The position numbers and the translations under genes are program-made. A stretch of 6,849 nucleotides of DNA, taken from Pseudomonadota bacterium. Lineage in GTDB: Bacteria; Pseudomonadota; Gammaproteobacteria; Xanthomonadales; Xanthomonadaceae. Positions 1 through 4,612 of this stretch are shown here, one piece after another (position 1 is the stretch's first letter; every line of letters begins with the position of its first letter). The DNA lies in the NCBI GenBank assembly GCA_023439425.1, contig JAEXNZ010000111.1, positions 1-6,849 on the forward strand, read 5' to 3'. Under the pieces are notes generated by a model, which was not told the DNA's origin, did not search any database, and saw nothing but the letters and a program-made list of their open reading frames with translations.

Positions 1-27
1 AAAGGCACCCTTGCGGGTGCCTTTTTT
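1..27 (+). terminator. Rho-independent terminator of a gene left of the window
   Basis: A perfect stem (AAAGGCACCC at 1-10 pairing with GGGTGCCTTT at 15-24) with a 4-base loop TTGC is followed by a run of T ending at 26. This is a classic intrinsic terminator for a plus-strand gene lying off the left edge. The A residues at the start mean it could also act on leftward transcripts from icd, but the bases needed to judge that lie outside the window. Confidence 0.85.
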
Positions 28-30
28 CAT

Positions 31-55
31 GCAAGCCGGGCAAGCCCGGCGCTAC
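31..55 (-). repeat. SMAG-type REP hairpin, copy 1
   Basis: GCCGGG (35-40), loop CAAG, CCCGGC (45-50), then GCTAC. Read on the minus strand it begins GTAGC and runs into the stem, which is the head-plus-hairpin layout of Stenotrophomonas GTAG (SMAG) repeats. The 20 bases at 31-50 recur exactly at 61-80, giving a tandem pair with a 30-base period. It lies downstream of icd, between that gene and the terminator at 1-27. Confidence 0.75.
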
Positions 56-60
56 TAGAA

Positions 61-85
61 GCAAGCCGGGCAAGCCCGGCTCTAC
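61..85 (-). repeat. SMAG-type REP hairpin, copy 2
   Basis: GCCGGG (65-70), loop CAAG, CCCGGC (75-80), then TCTAC, so the minus strand starts GTAGA. It is the second unit of the tandem pair. The 24 bases at 64-87 match copy 3 at 3769-3792 exactly, which shows that this is a dispersed repeat and not a local accident. Confidence 0.8.
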
Positions 86-110
86 GGGGCGGCGCGCTTG
101 CGCCGGCCCC
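86..110 (-). other. Hairpin just past the icd stop codon
   Basis: GGGGC (86-90) pairs with GCCCC (106-110) and GGCG (91-94) with CGCC (101-104), leaving G105 as a one-base bulge. In the icd transcript this structure begins immediately after the stop codon. No T run follows on the minus strand, so it is a poor intrinsic terminator; it may instead protect the 3' end or halt with help from Rho. Function is inferred. Confidence 0.45.
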
Positions 111-1118
111 TTACAGACGGCTGGCAATGGCCTGGGCGAAGCCCATGGTGTTGCCGGTGCCGCCGAGGTCGCCGGTCAGCGAGTCCTTGGCTTCCAGCGT
201 GGCCACGATGGCCTTGCGCAGGCGTTCGGCGTTTTCCGGCTGGCCGACATGGTCCAGCATCTGCGCGGCAGCCAGCAGCAGCGCGCACGGATTGGCCTTG
301 CCCTGGCCAGCGATGTCCGGCGCGGTACCGTGCACGGCTTCGAAGATCGCCGCGTCCTTGCCGATGTTGGCACCCGGGGCCAGGCCCAGGCCGCCGACGA
401 GGCCGGCACACAGGTCGGAGATGATGTCGCCGAACAGGTTGGTGGTGACGATGATGTCGAACTGTTCCGGACGCATCACCAGCTGCATGCAGCAGTTGTC
501 GACGATCATTTCCTGGAACTCGATGTCCGGGTACTCGGCAGCCACTTCACGGGCGACATTCAGGAACAGGCCCGAGGTCGACTTGATGATGTTGGCCTTG
601 TGCACGGCGGTGACCTTCTTGCGGCCGGTGCTGCGGGCCAGCTCGAAGGCGTAACGGACGATGCGGTCCGAACCCTTGCGGGTGATGCGGGTGCCGGAGA
701 AGGCGGTTTCGCCGTCGGCGGACACCTCCTGGCCTTCCGCCAGGTACGCACCTTCGGTGTTCTCACGCACGGTGATCAGGTTCACGCCGTCGCCGAAACG
801 CGACTTGGTGTTCGGGAACGAGGTGGCCGGACGGACGTTGGCGTACAGGTCGAAATGACGACGCAGGCTGACGTTGATCGAGGTGAAGCCGCCACCGACC
901 GGCGTGGTCAGCGGGCTCTTCAGGGCGATCTTGTTGCGGGCGATCGATTCCAGGGTGGAGGCCGGCATCAGGTCGCCGTGCTTTTCCAGGGCGACCAGGC
1001 CTGCGTCAGCTTCTTCGTATTCCAGCCCGGCGTTCAGCTTGTCGAGCACGAAGAGCGTGGCGTCCATGATTTCCGGGCCGATGCCGTCACCGCGGATGAC
1101 CGTGATTTTCTGCGTCAT
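111..1118 (-). CDS. icd: NAD-dependent isocitrate dehydrogenase
   Basis: A 335-residue cytoplasmic TCA-cycle enzyme of the isocitrate/isopropylmalate dehydrogenase family that converts isocitrate to 2-oxoglutarate and CO2. Equivalents of the E. coli isocitrate and metal ligands are all visible: S80, N82, R86 and R96 in the SINVSLRR...NVRP stretch, R118 and Y125 in RENTEGAY, K174 in VHKANI, D207 in VDN, D231 and D235 in NLFGDIISD. The cofactor loop reads HGTAPDIAG (263-271). Asp-Ile at 268-269, where NADP enzymes such as E. coli Icd have Lys-Tyr, points to NAD. Its short length resembles mitochondrial IDH3 subunits and the NAD enzyme known from Xanthomonas. The ATG start has only a weak GGAA nine bases upstream. 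A homoisocitrate or isopropylmalate dehydrogenase is less likely because the serine-bearing TSINVSLRR segment is isocitrate-type. It stands alone, with its own candidate promoter. Confidence 0.96.
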   Translation of the reverse strand: MTQKITVIRGDGIGPEIMDATLFVLDKLNAGLEYEEADAGLVALEKHGDLMPASTLESIARNKIALKSPLTTPVGGGFTSINVSLRRHFDLYANVRPATSFPNTKSRFGDGVNLITVRENTEGAYLAEGQEVSADGETAFSGTRITRKGSDRIVRYAFELARSTGRKKVTAVHKANIIKSTSGLFLNVAREVAAEYPDIEFQEMIVDNCCMQLVMRPEQFDIIVTTNLFGDIISDLCAGLVGGLGLAPGANIGKDAAIFEAVHGTAPDIAGQGKANPCALLLAAAQMLDHVGQPENAERLRKAIVATLEAKDSLTGDLGGTGNTMGFAQAIASRL

Positions 1119-1144
1119 TGATATCTATTCCGAGCCTAGGGGGA

Positions 1145-1167
1145 GCGCCGCCCATCGGGTCCGGCGC
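1145..1167 (-). other. Hairpin in the icd 5' leader
   Basis: GCGCC (1145-1149) pairs with GGCGC (1163-1167), and an inner CCC (1151-1153) pairs with GGG (1157-1159) around a 3-base loop, with a small internal loop between the two helices. It falls between the candidate icd promoter and the start codon, about 27 bases before the ATG, so it would be in the mRNA leader. No regulatory role is known to me; GC-rich hairpins can arise by chance in this genome. Confidence 0.35.
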
Positions 1168-1184
1168 AGGAAGTTACCACTGCA

Positions 1185-1214
1185 ATTATGCCCCACCCGG
1201 GCGGATGACCCCAA
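1185..1214 (-). promoter_or_regulatory. Candidate sigma-70 promoter of icd
   Basis: On the minus strand, TTGGGG (-35, 1214-1209), an 18-base gap and CATAAT (-10, 1190-1185) precede icd. The -10 matches the consensus at five of six positions; the -35 keeps only the TTG. The leader would be about 60 bases. It sits downstream of the AhpD-like gene, which suggests icd is transcribed separately. Confidence 0.45.
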
Positions 1215-1235
1215 ATAGACAAAGGTCCCACATCG

Positions 1236-1260
1236 GTAGCGCCCGACCGTGGGTCGGGCG
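1236..1260 (+). repeat. SMAG-type REP hairpin, copy 4 (different stem, opposite orientation)
   Basis: GTAG (1236-1239) is followed by a perfect 9-bp stem, CGCCCGACC (1240-1248) with GGTCGGGCG (1252-1260), and a 3-base loop. The GTAG head on the plus strand marks it as SMAG-type, but the stem sequence differs from the other three copies, so it belongs to another subfamily. It starts 8 bases past the stop of the AhpD-like gene and would form a stable hairpin at the 3' end of that transcript. There is no T run, so it is not a classic terminator. Confidence 0.75.
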
Positions 1261-1268
1261 TCCATTCA

Positions 1269-1661
1269 TCAATGCGCGTGGGCGTCCGGGGCGGAGGCAC
1301 CGCCTTCCAGCTGGTCCAGGAAGTCCACGGCGCGGCGCAGGTGCGGGATGACGATCGAACCGCCGACCACCAGGCCCACCGAGAAGGTCTCGAAGAACTC
1401 TTCACGGGTCACGCCCGCCTCTTTGCACTGGGCCACGTGGTAGCTGATGCAGTCATCGCAGCGCAGCACCATCGAGGCGACCAGGCCCAGCAGCTCCTTG
1501 GTCTTCACATCCAGCGCGCCGGCCTGGTAGGTCTGCGTATCCAGCGCGAAGAACCGGCGCACCACCTGGTTCGGCTCGCCCAGGATGCGCTCGTTCATGC
1601 GCTTGCGGAACTCGGTGAACTCGGCAATCCGGTCCTTGCTGCCCTCGTCCGCCGCGCTCAT
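1269..1661 (-). CDS. AhpD-like carboxymuconolactone decarboxylase family protein
   Basis: A small 130-residue cytoplasmic protein of the carboxymuconolactone decarboxylase/AhpD superfamily. Residues 50-115 carry the hallmark: E56 in KTKELLGLVAS, then C68-D-D-C71-I-S-Y-H75. The Glu, CxxC and His spacing (12, then 3 and 4) equals that of the AhpD catalytic site, where the cysteines act in disulfide exchange with a proton relay through Glu and His. A peroxidase or disulfide-reductase role is therefore more likely than decarboxylation, but the substrate cannot be read from sequence. The ATG overlaps the grxC stop as ATGA (1658-1661) and has GGAG seven bases upstream, so the two genes are co-transcribed and probably translationally coupled. 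The last six residues (DAHAH region) are His-rich. No signal peptide or membrane segment is seen. Confidence 0.93.
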   Translation of the reverse strand: MSAADEGSKDRIAEFTEFRKRMNERILGEPNQVVRRFFALDTQTYQAGALDVKTKELLGLVASMVLRCDDCISYHVAQCKEAGVTREEFFETFSVGLVVGGSIVIPHLRRAVDFLDQLEGGASAPDAHAH

Positions 1662-1954
1662 GCCTGCGCTCCGTTCAGCAGCGGCTCAAGTTTGCCGGCC
1701 TGGTGCAGCGCCATCATGTCGTCGAAACCGCCCACGTGGACGTCGCCGACGAAGATCTGCGGAACGCTGGTGCGACGGGTTTTGGCCATCATCTTTTCGC
1801 GCTCGGCCGGGTCCAGGTCGATGCGGACCTCGGTCCAGGTCTCGCCCTTGCTCTTCAGGAAGTTCTTGGCGGCCACGCAGTACGGACAGACGGCGGTGGA
1901 ATAGATGGTGATGGGCGGCTTCCCGCCCGGGTTGGAAGCGACATCTTGGCTCAC
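1658..1954 (-). CDS. grxC: Glutaredoxin 3 (GrxC family)
   Basis: A class I (dithiol) glutaredoxin that uses glutathione to reduce protein disulfides and mixed disulfides in the cytoplasm. From the GTG at 1954 it is 98 residues, with a thioredoxin fold. The active site CPYC is at 23-26 after ITIYSTAV, the cis-proline motif TSVPQIF at 62-68 (Pro65), and the glutathione-binding GGFDD at 75-79. These are all standard for GrxC. The first 12 or so residues are an unstructured-looking extension before the first strand. An in-frame GTG at 1966 would add four residues, but the GTG at 1954 has GGAG six bases upstream and is preferred. It is the first gene of a two-gene unit with the overlapping AhpD-like gene, which could take part in the same thiol chemistry. 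Confidence 0.93.
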   Translation of the reverse strand: MSQDVASNPGGKPPITIYSTAVCPYCVAAKNFLKSKGETWTEVRIDLDPAEREKMMAKTRRTSVPQIFVGDVHVGGFDDMMALHQAGKLEPLLNGAQA

Positions 1955-1960
1955 GGGAAA

Positions 1961-1964
1961 CTCC
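1961..1964 (-). promoter_or_regulatory. Ribosome binding site deciding the grxC start
   Basis: GGAG on the minus strand with a 6-base spacer (1960-1955) before GTG at 1954. It overlaps the alternative upstream GTG (1966-1964), which has no comparable site, so it favours the shorter protein. Confidence 0.65.
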
Positions 1965-1981
1965 ACAGCGGAACGAGTGTC

Positions 1982-1987
1982 TGTATA
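1982..1987 (-). promoter_or_regulatory. Possible -10 box of the grxC operon
   Basis: TATACA on the minus strand, 27 bases before the preferred grxC start, lies in the most AT-rich stretch of the divergent gap. No good -35 is visible at 16-18 bases, so the call rests on the -10 and position only. Confidence 0.3.
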
Positions 1988-2099
1988 TGGTATCGCCCCG
2001 CTGGAATTTCGATGTCACCGCCGCAACACTGTGGATTAACGGCAGATTTCGACAGCGCCTGTCACCCTGCCTGCACGCCCCGCCCTACCCGCCTGTTCC

Positions 2100-2103
2100 G
2101 GAG
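2100..2103 (+). promoter_or_regulatory. Ribosome binding site deciding the M48 protease start
   Basis: GGAG followed by a 6-base spacer and TTG at 2110. That TTG is the first codon of a textbook signal peptide, so site and protein features agree on a TTG start. Confidence 0.65.
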
Positions 2104-2109
2104 CCCCGC

Positions 2110-3750
2110 TTGCGCCTTCTGCTGCTCTCTGCCGCGTTGACCCTGGCCCTGGCCGTGCCGCTGGCACAGGCCCAGGACACCAAGCTGCCGGACATCGGCT
2201 CGTCGGCCGGGGAGCTGCTGACCCCGGCGCGCCAGGCCGAGTACGGCGGGATGATGCTGCGCGAGCTGCGCAACTACGGGATGCTGCTGGAAGACCCGCT
2301 GGTGGACGAGTGGCTGCAGACCATGGGTACCCGGCTCGGCTCCAACAGCGCCCAGCCGCGCCAGTCCTACACGTTCTTCATGATGGGCGACCGCCAGATC
2401 AACGCGTTCGCCACCCTGGGCGGCTACATCGGAGTGAACGCCGGCCTGGTGCTCACGGCCGAGCGTGAGGACGAGGTCGCCGCGGTGCTGTCTCACGAAA
2501 TCGCCCACGTCACCCAGCAGCACGTGCTGCGCGGGGTCGAACGTGCCCAGCGCGACCAGATTCCGATCCTGCTCGGCATGCTGGCCGCCGTGGTGGCCGC
2601 GCAGCAGGCCGGCGGCAATTCCTCGGGCGATGCGACCATGGCGGCGATCAGCTCGGGCATGGGGCTGATGCAGCAGCGCCAGATCAACTACACCCGCAGC
2701 AACGAATCCGAAGCCGACCGGCTGGGCATCCGTACCCTGGCCCGCAGCGGCTACGACGTCGACGCCATGGCCGGGTTCTTCGAACGCATGTCCGCGTCGA
2801 TGCGCGGGAACGCCGGCGGCTACTCGGTGCCGGACTTCCTGCAGACCCACCCGGTGAACATCACCCGCATCAGCGAGGCCAAGGCCCGTGCCGAGCAGAT
2901 GAAGAAGGACACGGTGCTGCTGACCACGCAGACCCCGACCGGCGTGCTCAAGGAACGGGTGGACCCGGCCGATCCGGCGCTGTCCGACCCGCTGGTCCGG
3001 CGCACCAATCCGCTGCTGCCGTCAGGCATGCAGTTCTCGGTGAACACGCTCAGCCGCGGAGCCTCGGGCCAGTTCGACTGGGCCCGCGAGCGCCTGCGGG
3101 TACTCAGTGCGGATACGCCGGACAGCCTGGCCACCGAGTACCAGAACCTGCAGCGTTCGCAGAAGAACGGCCTGACCGATCCCCAGCAGTACGGACTGGC
3201 GCTGGCCCGCCTGCGCGCAGGCGGTGCCGCGCAGGCGCGGACGGACCTGGCCGAACTGCTGCGCACCCACCCCGACAACCTGTGGGTGGCCCTGGCGCTG
3301 GGTGAGGCCGAATCGCGCGCGGGCCAGACCGCCCAGGCCAATGCCCGCTTCGACGCCCTGCTGCGCCAGCATCCGGGCAGCCGGCCGGTGGCACTGACCT
3401 ATGCCGACGTGCTCAACCAGCAGGGCGGCCGCGAGGCGGGCCAGCGCGCGCAGGCCATGTTGCGGCCGCTGCTGTCGCAGAGTGGCAGCGACCCGGTGTT
3501 CCAGCAGCGCTACGCGCGGGCCAGCGAACTGGCCGGCGACAGCATCCGCGCCAGCGAGGCGTATGCCGAGGCCGCGTTCCTGAACGGCCGCCCGGAACAG
3601 GCGCTGATGCAGCTGCAGGCGCTGAAGAAGCAGCCGGAGCTGGATTACGTCGGCCGGGCACGAGTGGATGCACGGATCGAGAGCATTACCCCGACGGTGC
3701 TGGAGATGCGCCGGCAGGGGATCAATGATCCGGAATTGGAGCGGCGGTGA
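2110..3750 (+). CDS. bepA: Periplasmic M48 zinc metalloprotease with TPR domain, BepA-like
   Basis: A 546-residue exported protease related to E. coli BepA (YfgC), which in E. coli helps LptD and other outer-membrane proteins assemble and degrades stalled forms. Residues 1-22 form a signal peptide: MRLLLL, a Leu/Ala core, and AQA before QDTK. The peptidase domain follows, with HEIAH at 129-133 (zinc ligands H129 and H133, catalytic E130), the third ligand E201 in NESEADRLG, and H247 in QTHPVN, matching the BepA His that can occupy the zinc site. Helical TPR-like repeats occupy about 355-510 (for example LWVALALGEAESRAGQ). It is some 60 residues longer than E. coli BepA (487), mostly in the linker and C-terminal half. 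The reading frame is open back to an ATG at 1987, which would add 41 residues unlike a signal peptide; the TTG at 2110, with GGAG six bases upstream, is preferred. The functional assignment to outer-membrane quality control is by family. Confidence 0.91.
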   Translation: MRLLLLSAALTLALAVPLAQAQDTKLPDIGSSAGELLTPARQAEYGGMMLRELRNYGMLLEDPLVDEWLQTMGTRLGSNSAQPRQSYTFFMMGDRQINAFATLGGYIGVNAGLVLTAEREDEVAAVLSHEIAHVTQQHVLRGVERAQRDQIPILLGMLAAVVAAQQAGGNSSGDATMAAISSGMGLMQQRQINYTRSNESEADRLGIRTLARSGYDVDAMAGFFERMSASMRGNAGGYSVPDFLQTHPVNITRISEAKARAEQMKKDTVLLTTQTPTGVLKERVDPADPALSDPLVRRTNPLLPSGMQFSVNTLSRGASGQFDWARERLRVLSADTPDSLATEYQNLQRSQKNGLTDPQQYGLALARLRAGGAAQARTDLAELLRTHPDNLWVALALGEAESRAGQTAQANARFDALLRQHPGSRPVALTYADVLNQQGGREAGQRAQAMLRPLLSQSGSDPVFQQRYARASELAGDSIRASEAYAEAAFLNGRPEQALMQLQALKKQPELDYVGRARVDARIESITPTVLEMRRQGINDPELERR

Positions 3751-3768
3751 CGGGACCGCGCCAACGGC

Positions 3769-3792
3769 AGCCGGGCAAGCCCGGCTCTACGG
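3769..3792 (-). repeat. SMAG-type REP hairpin, copy 3
   Basis: GCCGGG (3770-3775), loop CAAG, CCCGGC (3780-3785), then TCTAC (3786-3790), so GTAGA heads the minus strand. It is identical over 24 bases to 64-87. It begins 18 bases after the M48 protease stop, and GACCG (3754-3758) with CGGTC (3790-3794) could close an outer helix around it. It would form the 3' hairpin of the protease mRNA and separates that gene from the phoB regulatory region. Confidence 0.8.
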
Positions 3793-3804
3793 TCATGCGT
3801 GAAG

Positions 3805-3822
3805 GTGACATGAAAGCGACAC
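3805..3822 (-). promoter_or_regulatory. Possible second Pho box, inverted
   Basis: On the minus strand GTGTCGC (3822-3816), spacer TTTC, ATGTCAC (3811-3805) repeats the 7-4-7 layout of a PhoB site. TGTC is kept in both halves, but the match to CTGTCAT is only partial. Its centre is 41 bases, about four helical turns, from the centre of the forward Pho box. No gene is transcribed leftward from here, so it would be an accessory site if real. Confidence 0.35.
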
Positions 3823-3845
3823 ATCGATGAATCAGGCCGCCAGGG

Positions 3846-3863
3846 TGGTCACAAACCTGTCAT
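3846..3863 (+). promoter_or_regulatory. Pho box (PhoB operator) upstream of phoB
   Basis: TGGTCAC (3846-3852), spacer AAAC, CTGTCAT (3857-3863) forms an 18-base pair of 7-base direct repeats 11 bases apart, the known PhoB-binding layout. The second half matches CTGTCAT perfectly and the first keeps GTCAC. A degenerate third half (CCGTAGT, 3868-3874) continues the 11-base phase. It stands where a -35 would be expected, as usual in PhoB-activated promoters, and implies autoregulation. Confidence 0.7.
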
Positions 3864-3873
3864 GAAACCGTAG

Positions 3874-3879
3874 TCTACT
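3874..3879 (+). promoter_or_regulatory. Candidate -10 box of the phoB promoter
   Basis: TCTACT matches TATAAT at four of six positions and begins exactly 10 bases after the end of the Pho box, the spacing typical of PhoB-dependent promoters. No convincing -35 hexamer accompanies it, in keeping with activator dependence. The leader to the phoB GTG would be about 30 bases. Confidence 0.45.
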
Positions 3880-3917
3880 GGGCAGCATCCCGGTCTGATA
3901 AGCATTACGGTGGGCAC

Positions 3918-4607
3918 GTGCAGAAACGCATCCTGATCGTCGACGACGAACCCGCGATCCGCGAAATGGTCGCCTTCGCCCTGCGCAAGGGCGACTACGA
4001 TCCCATCCACGCCGGCGATGCGCGCGAAGCGCAGACGGCCATCGCCGACCGCGTGCCGGACCTGATCCTGCTGGATTGGATGCTGCCGGGCACGAGCGGC
4101 CTGGACCTGGCCCGGCGCTGGCGCAAGGAGGCCCTCACCCGTGAGGTGCCGATCATCATGCTGACCGCGCGCGGTGAGGAGAACGACCGTGTCGGCGGGC
4201 TCGAAGCCGGCGTGGACGACTATGTGGTCAAGCCGTTCTCGGCGCGCGAACTGCTGGCCCGCATCCGTGCGGTGATGCGCCGCGCCCGCGAGGATGACGA
4301 AGACGGCAGCGTGGCGGTGGGCAGCATCCGCATCGACGGTGCCGCACACCGGGTGTTTGCCGGCGACCAGCCGATTCCGATCGGCCCGACCGAATACCGC
4401 CTGCTGCATTTCTTCATGACCCACCCCGAACGCGTGTACACCCGCGCCCAGCTGCTCGACCACGTGTGGGGCGGCAGCGTGTATGTGGAAGAACGCACCA
4501 TCGACGTGCACATCCGCCGTCTGCGCAAGACGCTGGAACCGTTTGGTGCGGAGAACATGGTGCAGACCGTGCGCGGCGCGGGTTACCGGTTCTCCACCGC
4601 GACCTGA
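3918..4607 (+). CDS. phoB: Phosphate regulon response regulator PhoB
   Basis: An OmpR/PhoB-family transcription factor of 229 residues, the same length as E. coli PhoB. The receiver domain (about 3-118) has the acidic pair D9-D10, the phosphoacceptor D53 in LLDWMLPG, T83 and K105 in VVKPF. The winged-helix DNA-binding domain (about 130-226) has the family signatures GPTEYRLL (156-163), RAQLLDHVWG (176-185), the recognition-helix region ERTIDVHIRRLRKTL (192-206) and the wing VRGAGYRF (218-225). When phosphorylated by PhoR it would activate genes for phosphate uptake and storage. The start is GTG, giving MQKRILIVDDE as in relatives; only a weak GGTG precedes it. A Pho box lies 55 bases upstream. 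phoR follows after 5 bases. The partner gene, length and full residue match make PhoB much more likely than another OmpR-type regulator. Confidence 0.96.
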   Translation: MQKRILIVDDEPAIREMVAFALRKGDYDPIHAGDAREAQTAIADRVPDLILLDWMLPGTSGLDLARRWRKEALTREVPIIMLTARGEENDRVGGLEAGVDDYVVKPFSARELLARIRAVMRRAREDDEDGSVAVGSIRIDGAAHRVFAGDQPIPIGPTEYRLLHFFMTHPERVYTRAQLLDHVWGGSVYVEERTIDVHIRRLRKTLEPFGAENMVQTVRGAGYRFSTAT

Positions 4608-4612
4608 TCACA

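Noticed and set aside
31..80. Tandem repeats as a possible CRISPR array
   Set aside because: Only two units with a 10-base gap; each is a self-complementary REP hairpin with a GTAG head, and no cas gene is present.
249..1121. 290-codon plus-strand frame across icd
   Set aside because: It covers nearly all of icd in antisense; icd has every catalytic residue, whereas this frame has no recognisable motif.
2010..2045. Candidate plus-strand promoter for the M48 protease (TTCGAT ... GGATTA)
   Set aside because: Both hexamers are poor and the 19-base gap is long; I could not separate it from chance.
2062..2850. 262-codon minus-strand frame opposite the M48 protease
   Set aside because: Shadow of the HEIAH-containing coding strand; low-complexity Gly/Gln/His/Arg product and no credible start region.
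3769..3794. SMAG hairpin as an intrinsic terminator of the M48 protease gene
   Set aside because: No T run follows the stem, so it does not meet the usual criteria; kept only as a repeat.
4466..4612. Upstream extension of phoR into phoB
   Set aside because: Its codons lie within the PhoB DNA-binding domain in another frame, and the ATG at 4613 gives the expected short basic N-terminus before the first membrane helix.
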